NCBI GenBank assembly: GCA_963704565.1
Contig: OY969917.1
Coordinates: 3,844,001 to 3,908,000, forward strand
Source of the DNA: Rhodoblastus sp963704565
GTDB lineage: Bacteria; Pseudomonadota; Alphaproteobacteria; Rhizobiales; Beijerinckiaceae
Length of the DNA: 64,000 nt
Reading direction: 5' to 3'
Part shown: positions 52,575 to 61,668 of the stretch, in pieces
Layout: every line of letters starts with the position of its first letter
Numbering within the stretch: position 1 is the stretch's first letter
The notes under the pieces: model-generated
Database searches by the model: none
Told to the model about the DNA's origin: nothing
Seen by the model: only the letters and a program-made list of their open reading frames with translations
Translations under genes and position numbers: made by a program

Positions 52575-55079
52575 TCATCTCTGCCAATGTATGAGAGCGA
52601 TTTCCGCTGGCGTCCGCACGCCGGCGTGCGACGGCACAACGCGCGCCGTATAATCGTCCGCCGGCCGTGCGCCAGGAATCCGACCGCGCCAGAAATAGGC
52701 GCCGACCGCTCCGGTGATCGCGCCGTCATGCGAGAGGGCTATGACCTCCGGAGCGAAGCCGGAGAGCGGTTCGCCATAGATCTCCATGCGGACGTCCGCA
52801 GGGGCGATCTCGCCGAGATAGACCGGGACCGAGACCTCCCAACCATCTGCCTGCCTGACGTAATCCGGCTGGCCGATATGGATGTTCGGCCATGCGTTTT
52901 TCAGGCGCCCACTCCATGCCGCCATCGCCTTCGCGCCCGCGCCGCCATCCGCGACCCGCTCATGCAATGCTCTAGCGGCCGGCAGATAGGCCTTGTCGAG
53001 ATATTCGCGCACCATCCGCGACGCGCCATACTTCGCCGTCAGGTCGGTCATGCTGCGCCGCATGCGCGCCACCCAGGCGCGCGGGATTCCGCTGGCGTCG
53101 CGGTCGTAAAAGGTCGGCGCCGCCTCGCGCTCCAGCACCGCATAGAGTTCTTCCGCATCGCGGCTGTCCTGATCGGCCGATTCCGCGACCTTTCCGTCGC
53201 CGATCGCCCAGCCCAGATCGGGCCGGTAGGCCTCCTCCCACCATCCGTCCAATGTCGAAAGATTCAAGCCGCCATTGACCAGAACTTTCATGCCGCTGGT
53301 CCCGCACGCCTCCCAGGGGCGGCGCGGCGTGTTGATCCAGACATCCACGCCCCGCACCAGCTCCTGCGCCAGCGAGATGTCGTAGTCCTCCAGGAACACC
53401 ACACGGCGACGGTATCGCGGATCCTGCGCGAACCGAATCCATTCCTGGATCATGCGTTTGCCGGCCTCGTCATCGGGGTGCGCCTTGCCCGCGAGCACGA
53501 GTTGTGCCGGGCGCGTCTCGTCGCAGAGCAGACGCGCCAGGCGGGCGGGATCCGACAGGAGCAGATCGGGGCGCTTGTAGGCGGTGAAGCGGCGGGCGAA
53601 GCCGAGGGTGAGAACATTGGGATCGAGCACGGTCTCGCTGACCGCCACGACCTCCGGCGGGTGGCCGCGGCCGCTCAGATGGACGCCGAGCCGCGTCCGA
53701 ACGCTGCGCACCAGCGCCTCGCGGGCGGCGCCGCGCAGCGCCCAAAGCTCCTGGTCCTCGATCATTTCGCAGCGCTCGCCCATATCCTCCGGCTCATGAC
53801 GCCAGCGCTCCTTGCCGCAGGCCCTGGTCCAGATCGCGTCGGCTTCTGCGGAATCCCACGTCGGCGCATGAACGCCGTTGGTGATGTGGCCGAACGGAAC
53901 CTCATGTTCCGGCCATCGCGGGTACAGCGGCTGAAAAATCCGGCGGCTGACCGCGCCATGCAGCCGGCTGACGCCAAAACTCAGAAACGCCCGGCGCGCA
54001 GCCAGATAGGCCATGTTGAGCGCGCCATCGGAGATTGGCCCCTCGGTGACGCCAAGCTGCTGGAGTTCGGCAAAAGTCGGCTCTCCCGCCGCCCAAGCCT
54101 GGACATAACGTGTGAGGGCATCCAACGGGTAGCGGTCGAACCCAGCTGCCACCGGCGTATGAGTCGTGAAGACATTGCCGGCCCGCGTGGCCCACAAGGC
54201 CTCGCTGAAGCTCAGGCCATGGCGCTTGGCGAACGCGCGCGCCCGCTCCAGCACGGCGAAGGCGGCGTGCCCCTCGTTCAGGTGGCAGACCTCGATTTCG
54301 GGATGCAGCGCCTCGACCAGGCGCCAGCCGCCAATTCCCAGGACGATCTCTTGCATCATCCGCATCTCGCCGCCGCCGCCGTAGAGCTTGCCCGCGATGC
54401 CCCGATCCACCGGGCCGTTCACCGGATCGTTGCTGTCCAGCAGATAAAGCCGCGTCCGCCCGACGATGACCCGCCACACCCGCAATTGCAGCACCCGCCC
54501 CGGCAGCTCGACCGGAATGCGCAGCCAGCCGCCGCCGGCCTCGCGCACGGGCTCGATCGGCATGCTCGACGGATCGTTATAGGGAAAGGCCTCGAATTGC
54601 CTTCCCTCGGCGTCGATCATCTGGCGGAAATAGCCCTCCTGGTACAACAGGCCGATCCCGATGACCGGAAGGCCGAGGTCGCTCGCCGCCTTCAGGAAAT
54701 CGCCCGCCAGCACGCCGAGCCCGCCAGCGTAAAGCGGCAGCGCCTCGCCGAGACCGAACTCCATGCTGAACCAGGCGACCCCGCCCAGCCGCGCGCCAAG
54801 CCGCTCTTCGGCGAACCAGCTCCGGTCGGTCAGATAAGCGCGCCGCGCGACGACCAGCCGATCGAGATGCGCAACGAAACCGGCGTCCGCGGCAAGTTCG
54901 GCCAGACGTTGGGTCGAGACGTCATCCAGGACGGTCCATGGATTGCGCGTTCCCCGCCACAAGACATCGTCCACGCGGGCCCAGAGCTCATCGGCCTCGT
55001 GGCTCCATGTCCAGCGCAGATCGAGCGCCAGCTCCCGCAGAGCGGCGAGCGGCGCGGGCAGATCACGCCAGGGGATCAT
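52575..55079 (-). CDS. glgP: Alpha-glucan (glycogen/maltodextrin) phosphorylase
   Basis: An 834-residue PLP enzyme releasing glucose-1-phosphate from alpha-1,4-glucans. It belongs to the short alpha-glucan phosphorylase group with a DUF3417-type N-terminus (LRELALDLRWTWSHEADELW). Landmarks are FSMEFGLGEALPLYAGGLG, CHLNEGHAAFAVLERARAF, FTTHTPVAAGFDRYP, FGHITNGVHAPTW, FARRFTAYKRPDLLL and the PLP-lysine region EACGTSGMKVLVNGGLN followed by LSTLDGWWEE. Full length. No glgA/B/C genes are adjacent. The gene sits between the two copies of a 224-bp duplicated fragment. Confidence 0.95.
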   Translation of the reverse strand: MIPWRDLPAPLAALRELALDLRWTWSHEADELWARVDDVLWRGTRNPWTVLDDVSTQRLAELAADAGFVAHLDRLVVARRAYLTDRSWFAEERLGARLGGVAWFSMEFGLGEALPLYAGGLGVLAGDFLKAASDLGLPVIGIGLLYQEGYFRQMIDAEGRQFEAFPYNDPSSMPIEPVREAGGGWLRIPVELPGRVLQLRVWRVIVGRTRLYLLDSNDPVNGPVDRGIAGKLYGGGGEMRMMQEIVLGIGGWRLVEALHPEIEVCHLNEGHAAFAVLERARAFAKRHGLSFSEALWATRAGNVFTTHTPVAAGFDRYPLDALTRYVQAWAAGEPTFAELQQLGVTEGPISDGALNMAYLAARRAFLSFGVSRLHGAVSRRIFQPLYPRWPEHEVPFGHITNGVHAPTWDSAEADAIWTRACGKERWRHEPEDMGERCEMIEDQELWALRGAAREALVRSVRTRLGVHLSGRGHPPEVVAVSETVLDPNVLTLGFARRFTAYKRPDLLLSDPARLARLLCDETRPAQLVLAGKAHPDDEAGKRMIQEWIRFAQDPRYRRRVVFLEDYDISLAQELVRGVDVWINTPRRPWEACGTSGMKVLVNGGLNLSTLDGWWEEAYRPDLGWAIGDGKVAESADQDSRDAEELYAVLEREAAPTFYDRDASGIPRAWVARMRRSMTDLTAKYGASRMVREYLDKAYLPAARALHERVADGGAGAKAMAAWSGRLKNAWPNIHIGQPDYVRQADGWEVSVPVYLGEIAPADVRMEIYGEPLSGFAPEVIALSHDGAITGAVGAYFWRGRIPGARPADDYTARVVPSHAGVRTPAEIALIHWQR

Positions 55080-55242
55080 CGGTCTGCTCCTTCATGTCAC
55101 GCCCCCGAGGTTCCCGGTGGCCCGGACACTTCGGCGGCTCACGCCACGGTCAGGATCCGCAGCGGGCTCGCCAAATGGCCGCTGACCGAATAGATGCGAA
55201 ATCCTGGAATATAACAAGTAATCGCGGGATAACTCGCCGCTG

Positions 55243-55566
55243 TCACGCAACGGCGATTGGCGGCCAACTTTCCGTGTTTTTCATCAGCATTTCGGACTCT
55301 CTCCATTCGACGCGAACCCGCAAGACGATGCCGGGCGCGTCGACAAGGCGCGAATCGGACGTGGATTCTGCCTGAGCTCTTTTATGGAACGCGGCGGCGG
55401 ACCGGCCGGTTGACCACTCGAACTTGTTTCCGAGAACGACGGCTTTGAGGTGTTGGCTGACGTATCCGGCAAGTTTGGCGGACGACCGCGTCGGGTCACA
55501 AGCGCTGGTTCGTTTCGCTATCCGAACGTCCGCTGACTGCGCGACCGCGGCCGGCGGGACCTTCAT
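55243..55566 (-). CDS. Possible hypothetical protein (107 aa)
   Basis: A minus-strand frame upstream of the phosphorylase gene, beginning MKVPPAAVAQSADVRIAKRT and ending LMKNTESWPPIAVA. It contains LAGYVSQHLKAVVLGNKFEW and GIVLRVRVEWRESE. Composition is protein-like, but no family is recognised and the ribosome-binding site is weak. The remainder of 55080-55631 shows nothing. Confidence 0.33.
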   Translation of the reverse strand: MKVPPAAVAQSADVRIAKRTSACDPTRSSAKLAGYVSQHLKAVVLGNKFEWSTGRSAAAFHKRAQAESTSDSRLVDAPGIVLRVRVEWRESEMLMKNTESWPPIAVA

Positions 55567-55630
55567 GTCGTGATACCGCAATGGGCCGAGCGCGGCCATC
55601 GCCGAGGGCGCCAAGCGTTGGATTTTGACC

Positions 55631-55854
55631 GCTAGCGGAAATGCCGCAGGTAATAGCCTTCGAACAGGCCCTTCAGCCAATGGAAGAGGCGCAGTTTGGG
55701 GCTGACGAAATTGAATTTTTCCGAGCGATAGACCAAAATACCGGCGTCGAGCATGTCGACGATGCAGATCAGTTCCGCCTTGAAGGCGGCGTTGGGCTCG
55801 CGCCGGCTTAAAACCGCGTCGATATTGGCGGCGGCGGCGGCGGCCTGCAGATCG
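55631..55854 (+). repeat. 224-bp direct repeat, copy 2 (within SQR-like gene)
   Basis: The intact copy of the repeat at 51540-51763; it is the last 223 bp of the SQR-like gene plus one downstream base. Confidence 0.88.
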
Positions 55855-56759
55855 GCCTGATGCGCCTGTTTGGCCATCCAGTCCGGGCCGGGGAAGCTGC
55901 CGCTGTCGCCGACCACCCAGACATTCTTGTGGTCTTTGGCGCGGCATTGCGCGTCGGCCAGGACCATGCCGCCGGGGGAAAGCGGCAGGCCGGATTTTTC
56001 CAGCCAGGCCGGCCCGGTGAGGCCGGGCATGAACAGGATCAGATCGGCGTTGAATTCGCCGCCTTCGGTGACCACCTTGCCGGGTTCGAAACGCACCATC
56101 TTGTTGCCGAGATGGGTCTTGATGCCGCGCGACGCCATTTCGGCGAGCAGGCCATCGACGGCTTTCGCGCCAAGGCGGGCGCCGGGGCGCGGCGCCGGGC
56201 TGAAAAAGGTGATGTCGAAACGCGCGCGGCGCCCCGATTTACGCAACAGCTGGTCGATGATGAAAAGATATTCGAACATCGGGCCGCCGCGCATCGAGCC
56301 CTGTTCGTTGGGATTGGTGGCGAAACCTATCGCAATGGCGCCGCCGTCCATTTTCGACAGGCGCCGTTCGATTTCCTCGGCGACGGCGAGGCCTTCGCAG
56401 GGAACCAGCGCGTTCTCGATCCCCGGCAATTTGCGGATGAACCGGCCGCCGGTGGCGATGACCAGATGATCGTTGGGAAAATCGCCGGCGTCGGTGTTGA
56501 CGACACGGCCGCCCTCGCCAAGGCCGGTCACCGAGGCGCGCACGAAGGTCGCCCGATGTTTGGCGAAGAAATGGGCCAGCGGGATCCTGAGTTCGTCGGC
56601 GCGGCGCAGATGCGCCGGAATCCAGATCGAACTCGGGAGGTAATGGATCTCATCCTTCGGCGCGATGATGGTGACGTCGGCGTCGACATTGCGGCGGCGC
56701 AATTCGCGCAAGGTGGTGAGCGCGCCGAAGCCGGCGCCGAGAATGGTGATCTGGGTCAA
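55632..56759 (-). CDS. SQR-like FAD-dependent oxidoreductase
   Basis: A 375-residue flavoprotein of the sulfide:quinone oxidoreductase/NDH-2 superfamily. The FAD dinucleotide fold opens it (ITILGAGFGALTTLRELRRR), the second nucleotide region is near VIATGGRFIRKLPG, and the third FAD motif is VWVVGDSGSFPGPDWMAKQA. The C-terminal helical part (RLFHWLKGLFEGYYLRHF) is typical for membrane attachment. Cysteines occur near 120, 274 and 338. Whether they form the SQR redox pair cannot be settled by eye, so sulfide as substrate is not assured. Its 3' end is duplicated at 51541-51763. Confidence 0.85.
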   Translation of the reverse strand: MTQITILGAGFGALTTLRELRRRNVDADVTIIAPKDEIHYLPSSIWIPAHLRRADELRIPLAHFFAKHRATFVRASVTGLGEGGRVVNTDAGDFPNDHLVIATGGRFIRKLPGIENALVPCEGLAVAEEIERRLSKMDGGAIAIGFATNPNEQGSMRGGPMFEYLFIIDQLLRKSGRRARFDITFFSPAPRPGARLGAKAVDGLLAEMASRGIKTHLGNKMVRFEPGKVVTEGGEFNADLILFMPGLTGPAWLEKSGLPLSPGGMVLADAQCRAKDHKNVWVVGDSGSFPGPDWMAKQAHQADLQAAAAAANIDAVLSRREPNAAFKAELICIVDMLDAGILVYRSEKFNFVSPKLRLFHWLKGLFEGYYLRHFR

Positions 56760-56894
56760 CGTGTTGGGTCTCGCATGGGCAGGGGCGGCGACCGGCCTTT
56801 CGGCGGCGGTCGCCCGGCTCGCGCGATCATGGCATGAAAATATGTCTCGGGCATAGATGTCGGCCGCCTTGGCGGCGCTCCAACGCGTTCCGCG

Positions 56895-58239
56895 TCAGAG
56901 CAAGGTTCCCTGCAATATGACCAAAGCGATGGAGAAATAGATCACCAGGCCGGTGACGTCGACGAGGGTCGCGACAAAGGGCGCCGAGGCGCTCGCCGGG
57001 TCGAATTTCAGTCTTTGCAGGATGAAAGGCAGCATCGAGCCGGCAAGCGAGCCGAAGGTGACGATGCCCACCAGCGCCGAGGCGACCGTCAAGGCGACCA
57101 GGAGCCAGTGTTCGCCATAATCGTAGATGCCGAGCTTCTGCCACAGCACGATGCGGGTGAAGCCGAGTACGCCAAGGATCGCGCCGAGCACGACGCCGGA
57201 CGGCAGCTCGCGCAGGGCGACTCGCCACCAGTCGCGCAGCCTGATTTCCTCAAGCGCGAGCGCGCGGATGATGAGGGATGTCGCCTGCGAGCCGGAATTG
57301 CCGCCCGAGCTCATGATGAGCGGAATGAACAGGGTCAGGACCACAGCCTTCTCCAGCTCGCTCTCGAAATGCTGCATGGCGCTGGCGGTCAGCATTTCCG
57401 ACAGGAACAGCACGGCGAGCCAGCCCGCGCGCTTCTTGATCATGGCGAAAAAGCTCGTCACCATATAGGGTGCGTCGAGGGCTTGCATGCCGCCCTGCTT
57501 CTGGGCGTCCTCGGTGTCGGTGTCGATGATGGCGTCAATGACGTCGTCCACCGTGACAATGCCCAAGATCTTGCCGGATTGATCCAGCACCGGCGCGGCG
57601 CTCAGATCATATTTCGAGATCAGCCGCGCGACTTTTTCGCGCGGTTCGTCGGGCGTCACCGAAAAGGTCCCTGCGGCCAGCGCCGATCGCGAGTATGGGC
57701 GCCTGCGGATCGGCGCACACCAGTTCGCGCAACGAGATCGCCCGGATCAGGATGCCTTGGGGATCCAGGATATAGACGGCGTAGACAGTCTCCAGCGCCG
57801 ACGCGGTCTTGCCGATGGCGTCGAGACTCTGCGCGACGGTCCATTCGGGGCGCGCGCGAAAGAACTCGGTGGTCATGATGCCGCCGGCGGTATCCGGAGC
57901 ATAGGACAGCAGCTCCTCCAGCTCGCCGCGGGCGTCGGGAGGAAGCAGCGTCAAGAGGGTCGAGGCCTCGTCCCTGTCCAGCTTGCGAAAGATTGCGGCG
58001 CGGCGGTCGGCGGCGATTTCCGCGAGCAGCGGGACGGATTTCTCCGGATGCATGGCCTCGACCATCGCCGCGCCATGTTCGAACCCGGCCTGGTCGAGAA
58101 TATTGACGGCCGCCCGAAAATCCATCCCGGAGAGCAGGGCGCCGGCTTCTTCCGGACCCATTTCATTGAGCGCTTCGACAGCGTCGGCGGGGTGCAAAGC
58201 GGCGAGGTCTGGCGCTTCGGAGGTTTGAACGAGGGTCAT
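56895..58239 (-). pseudogene. mgtE: mgtE magnesium transporter gene with a frameshift
   Basis: The start at 58239 (MTLVQTSEAPDLAALHPADA) follows AAGGAG. The first frame gives the MgtE N-domain and the first CBS segment (YAPDTAGGIMTTEFFRARPE). Around 57655-57675, at AGRR, the sense passes to another frame that continues with the second CBS (YDLSAAPVLDQSGKILGIVT) and five transmembrane helices including the pore motif LIMSSGGNSGSQATSLI. One inserted or missing base explains the split. As read, full-length MgtE cannot be made. A sequencing error is possible, since every other motif is intact. Confidence 0.85.
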
Positions 58240-58465
58240 CCGGGCTCCTTTTGCGACGGCGGGCTTGGGGCGACGGCGGGATTTGGACAGCGGCGGGCTT
58301 GAACGCATCTTGACCAAAACGGGCCGCGAACCAAGGGGAAATGGCGGAAAAAGGCAAACATGCGGCGTTTCCGCTACATCCGGCGTCCAGGGCCGCGTTT
58401 GGCGGTCCGCGCCGGGTCTGCTAAAAGACGCTTCGCAATTTCAACTCGATGAAGACGCTCGGACT

Positions 58466-59764
58466 ATGGCGACGGAAAGCCTGAATGTGGTGGACGGCGG
58501 GGCCGCCGATCTCGAAAACGCCCTGCTGGCGATCGGACGCGAGGCGCGCAAGGCCGCGCGCGTGCTGGCGCTCGCCGCGCCGGAGCAGAAGAACCGCGCC
58601 CTGCGCGCCGCCGCCGGAATTCTGCGCGCCCGCCAATCCGAGCTGCTTGAAGCCAATGCGCGGGACATGGCCGCGGCGCGGGGCAAGAGCCTCGCGCCGG
58701 CGCTGCTCGACCGCCTGATGCTCGACGACAAGCGCGTCGCTTCAATCGCCCGGAGTCTTGAGGAAATCGCCGATCTGCCGGACCCGGTCGGCCGCTTGCT
58801 GGAGACGTTCGAACGGCCCAACGGCCTGCGCATCGAGCGCGTCTCGACGCCGCTCGGCGTGGTCGGGGTGATTTTCGAAAGCCGGCCCAATGTCACCGCC
58901 GACGCCGGCGGCCTTTGCCTCAAGGCCGGCAACGCCGCCATCCTGCGCGCCGGCTCGGAGAGCTTTTATTCCTCGCGGGCGATTCATGCGTGTCTGGTTG
59001 GCGGCCTTCGCGAGGCGGGCCTGCCGGAGACCTGCGTCCAGCTCATTCCCACCCGCGACCGCGCCGCCGTGGGGGCCATGCTGGCCGGTCTCGACGGCGC
59101 GATCGACGTGATCGTGCCGCGCGGCGGCAAAAGCCTGGTGGCGCGGGTGCAGGCCGAGGCGCGCGTGCCGGTCTTCGCCCATCTCGAAGGCATCGTGCAT
59201 GTCTATGTCGACGCCGAGGCCGATCTCGAAAAGGCCAAGAAGATCCTGCTCAACGCCAAGATGCGGCGCACCGGCATTTGCGGCGCGGCGGAGACGCTGC
59301 TGGTCGACCGCGCCGGGGCCGAGCGCCTGCTGGCGCCTTTGGTCCGGCTGATGCTCGACGCGCATTGCGAGGTGCGCGGCGACGCGGCGGCGCAAAAGGC
59401 CGATCCGCGCGTGGTCGCGGCGGTCGAGGACGACTGGCGCGCCGAATATCTCGACGCCATTATCGCCGCGAAACTGGTGGACGGCGTGCAGGGCGCGATC
59501 GACCATATCGAGGCCTATGGCTCGCATCACACCGATTGCATCGTGACGGAGAACACCGAAAAGGCGGAGAAATTCCTGCGCGAGGTGGATTCGGCGATCG
59601 TGATCCATAACGCCTCGACCCAGTTCGCCGACGGCGGCGAATTCGGCTTTGGCGCGGAAATCGGGATTGCGACCGGACGGATGCATGCGCGCGGGCCGGT
59701 CGGGGTGGCGCAGCTCACCTCGTTCAAATATGTCGTCCATGGCGACGGACAGACGCGGCCGTGA
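58466..59764 (+). CDS. proA: Gamma-glutamyl phosphate reductase
   Basis: 432 residues from ATG 58466; the longer frame to 58265 has no family match. NADPH-dependent second step of proline synthesis. Landmarks are GVVGVIFESRPNVTADAGGL, LKAGNAAILRAGSESF, DVIVPRGGKSLVARV and the catalytic Cys in RTGICGAAETLLVD. The C-terminal part has VGVAQLTSFKYVV. It overlaps nadD by 4 bp. It is separated from proB by an inserted block of minus-strand genes. Confidence 0.96.
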   Translation: MATESLNVVDGGAADLENALLAIGREARKAARVLALAAPEQKNRALRAAAGILRARQSELLEANARDMAAARGKSLAPALLDRLMLDDKRVASIARSLEEIADLPDPVGRLLETFERPNGLRIERVSTPLGVVGVIFESRPNVTADAGGLCLKAGNAAILRAGSESFYSSRAIHACLVGGLREAGLPETCVQLIPTRDRAAVGAMLAGLDGAIDVIVPRGGKSLVARVQAEARVPVFAHLEGIVHVYVDAEADLEKAKKILLNAKMRRTGICGAAETLLVDRAGAERLLAPLVRLMLDAHCEVRGDAAAQKADPRVVAAVEDDWRAEYLDAIIAAKLVDGVQGAIDHIEAYGSHHTDCIVTENTEKAEKFLREVDSAIVIHNASTQFADGGEFGFGAEIGIATGRMHARGPVGVAQLTSFKYVVHGDGQTRP

Positions 59765-60363
59765 TCCTGCCGCCTTTTTCACGCGGCATGAAGATTGGTC
59801 TGTTCGGCGGGTCGTTCAATCCGCCGCACGCCGGCCACGCCCTGGTGTGCGAACTGGCGCTCAAGCGCCTCGGCCTCGATCGAATCTGGCTGATGGTGTC
59901 GCCCGGCAATCCGCTGAAATCGCGCCAGGGCCTGCCGTCGCTGGCGGAACGGATCGTGGCGGCGCGCCGGCTGATGCGCGATCCGCGCATTGTGGTGACC
60001 GGCTTCGAGGCGGATATCGGCGCGGTATATTCGTTTCAGACCGTCGATTTCCTGCGCCGCGCCTGCCCCGGCGTGCATTTCGTCTGGATCATGGGGGCGG
60101 ATAATCTCGCCAGTTTTTTCCGCTGGAAACGCTGGCGCGAGATCGCCGGCAAAATGCCGATTCTCGTGGTCGACCGGCCCGGCGCGACCCATCGCGCGGA
60201 ACGGGGCCTGGCCGCGAGCTGGTTCGCGCGCCGCCGCCTGCCCGAATCGCAGGCGAAAACTTTTGTCTTGCGCCGCCCGCCGGCGCTGATCGTGCTGCAC
60301 GGGCCGAGGTCGTCGCTGTCTTCGACCCAGTTGCGCGCAACGCCATCGGCGCTTCCGGGATGA
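59761..60363 (+). CDS. nadD: Nicotinate-nucleotide adenylyltransferase
   Basis: 200 residues from GTG 59761, which overlaps the proA stop; ATG 59788 (MKIGLFGGSFNPPHAGHALV) is an alternative. GLFGGSFNPPHAGH is the T/HIGH-type nucleotide-binding motif. FVWIMGADNLASFFRWKRW and a late SSTQLRA (ISST-type motif) complete the family pattern. NAD biosynthesis. The rsfS/rlmH genes often found next are absent. Confidence 0.95.
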   Translation: MILPPFSRGMKIGLFGGSFNPPHAGHALVCELALKRLGLDRIWLMVSPGNPLKSRQGLPSLAERIVAARRLMRDPRIVVTGFEADIGAVYSFQTVDFLRRACPGVHFVWIMGADNLASFFRWKRWREIAGKMPILVVDRPGATHRAERGLAASWFARRRLPESQAKTFVLRRPPALIVLHGPRSSLSSTQLRATPSALPG

Positions 60364-60385
60364 AGGCCTTGACGCGGTGGCGTCG

Positions 60386-60964
60386 TCACGCCGCGTTTTC
60401 GCCCGGCGCGCGAACCCGAGGCGCCAATCTGACGCCCCAGCGTGGAACCTCGGCGCAATAAGCGAGAAATTCCTCGCCATGATCGGCGGCGAGGCTCTTT
60501 TCCTCGCGCGGGATCGCCACGCGGTCGTAATAAAGCCACGGGCCGATCACGCACAGCGCGGCGCCGGCCACCCAAAAGATCGCCGGGCCGATCCCGCCGC
60601 CCAGCCCGACGGACTGGATCTGGCAATCGACCACGACCACGAACCAAAGCGCGAATTGCGCCACCACGACCAGATAAACCGGATTCCGATTGTAGCGATA
60701 CGGACCTTCGATGACGAGTTTCGGCGAATGGCCGAAATCCCACGCGGTCCCGCCGCGCAGCTCCAGCCAGACCATCAAGGCGATTTTGAGGATATAGCAG
60801 GCGGCGAGCAGGACCAGAGGAATGGCCAGCCGCGACAAATGCGCGACGATCAAGGGAAGCTGGGTGGACAGGAAGAGGCAAATAAAGGCCGTCGCCGCCA
60901 GTTCGGCGCGAAACGTCCCGCTGGTCCGCTCCGGAATGGCGAACGGTTTGAGGTTCAAATGCAT
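60386..60964 (-). CDS. Isoprenylcysteine carboxyl methyltransferase-family membrane protein
   Basis: 192 residues with four to five hydrophobic helices (LAATAFICLFLSTQLPLIVA; PLVLLAACYILKIALMVWL; FALWFVVVVDCQIQ; GPAIFWVAGAALCVIGPWLY). The conserved SAM-side motifs GPYRYNRNPVYL and EEKSLAADHGEEFLAYCAEV are those of ICMT/phospholipid-methyltransferase proteins. The bacterial substrate is unknown. It converges with nadD. Confidence 0.85.
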   Translation of the reverse strand: MHLNLKPFAIPERTSGTFRAELAATAFICLFLSTQLPLIVAHLSRLAIPLVLLAACYILKIALMVWLELRGGTAWDFGHSPKLVIEGPYRYNRNPVYLVVVAQFALWFVVVVDCQIQSVGLGGGIGPAIFWVAGAALCVIGPWLYYDRVAIPREEKSLAADHGEEFLAYCAEVPRWGVRLAPRVRAPGENAA

Positions 60965-60974
60965 TTTCGCTCCC

Positions 60975-61085
60975 GCCGATCCAGAGCCTTTTCCGTTCCC
61001 TCGGAATCGGAAGAAGTCTCTAATTCATTGTTTTAACGCATATTATTGTCCAAAAAGTCTGCAACTTTTTGGGAATATGCTCTTA
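60975..61085. repeat. Dispersed palindromic intergenic repeat
   Basis: Contains TTCCGTTCCCTCGGAATCGG, then ATTCATTGTTTTAACGC, then a hairpin with perfect 9-bp arms CCAAAAAGT (61050-61058) and ACTTTTTGG (61064-61072), flanked by GCATATT and AATATGC. The order of elements resembles the RIME-like palindromes scattered through Hyphomicrobiales genomes. No second copy is present in this window. The rest of the 60965-61305 gap holds only the toxin operon promoter. Confidence 0.55.
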
Positions 61086-61264
61086 CGTCAGCCGCCTGAC
61101 CTGACAGAAGCTATGCTCGACCCTTTGCTTTTTGGTTACCCACGGTCGAGAAATGCGACGAAAAGGGTGGCGCCGGCGTTTTTCACGCCGCCCAGGTTCA
61201 TGTTCGACAAGGTTCATGTCCGCCAAAAGCCGGAAGGGCTGTTGACCCGTTCTCGTTTGAAGGT

Positions 61265-61282
61265 TATAAGTTATAACTTATA
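61265..61282. promoter_or_regulatory. Palindromic operator candidate of the higBA-type operon
   Basis: An 18-bp perfect palindrome, TATAAGTTATAACTTATA, ending 23 bp before the toxin start. Antitoxins of this class repress their own operon by binding such sites. Also AT-rich enough to be the -10 region. Confidence 0.6.
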
Positions 61283-61305
61283 TAAGGTCGAGGTTATTGC
61301 GAACG

Positions 61306-61668
61306 ATGGCGTGGACGGTTTCGTTTCATCCCGATTTCGAGCGCGAATTTGCGGATTTCGACGAAAGCGTCGTCGATGAGCTTTTGGCCTATGCGGGGCT
61401 GCTTGAAAAATTTGGGCCGAACCTGAAACGGCCGCACGCGGATACGCTGGCGGGTTCAAAGCACAAAAATCTGAAGGAGTTGCGCTTCGTCGTGGCAAAG
61501 CACGAATGGCGCGTCGCCTACGCTTTCGATCCCAGGCGCGAAGCCATCCTGCTTGTCGGCGGCGACAAGACAGGGACCAATGAGGGCCGTTTTTATAAGG
61601 CGCTGATCGCCAAAGCCGAAGCGCGTTACGACGACCACCTCGCCGGTTTGGAGGAGAACGGGAAATGA
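61306..61668 (+). CDS. HigB-like (RelE/ParE superfamily) toxin
   Basis: A 120-residue toxin of the phage-derived Gp49-like/HigB group. The start is ATG 61306 with a distant GAGG. Typical features are the opening WTVSFHPDFEREFADFDESV, GPNLKRPHADTLAGSKHKNL with KELRF, then RVAYAFDPRREAILLVGGDK and a C-terminal helix AKAEARYDDHLAGL. Such toxins cleave mRNA on the ribosome. The antitoxin gene overlaps by 4 bp downstream, the toxin-first order of higBA. Confidence 0.88.
   Translation: MAWTVSFHPDFEREFADFDESVVDELLAYAGLLEKFGPNLKRPHADTLAGSKHKNLKELRFVVAKHEWRVAYAFDPRREAILLVGGDKTGTNEGRFYKALIAKAEARYDDHLAGLEENGK

Noticed and set aside
52587..55193. An 868-residue open frame opposite the glucan phosphorylase gene
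   Set aside because: Shadow frame: low-complexity Arg/Ala/Pro composition, no ribosome-binding site, and the minus strand encodes a complete phosphorylase.
55600..55947. Extension of the 55243 minus-strand frame to 55947
   Set aside because: The upstream part runs out of frame through the SQR-like gene; only the segment below 55566 could be its own gene.
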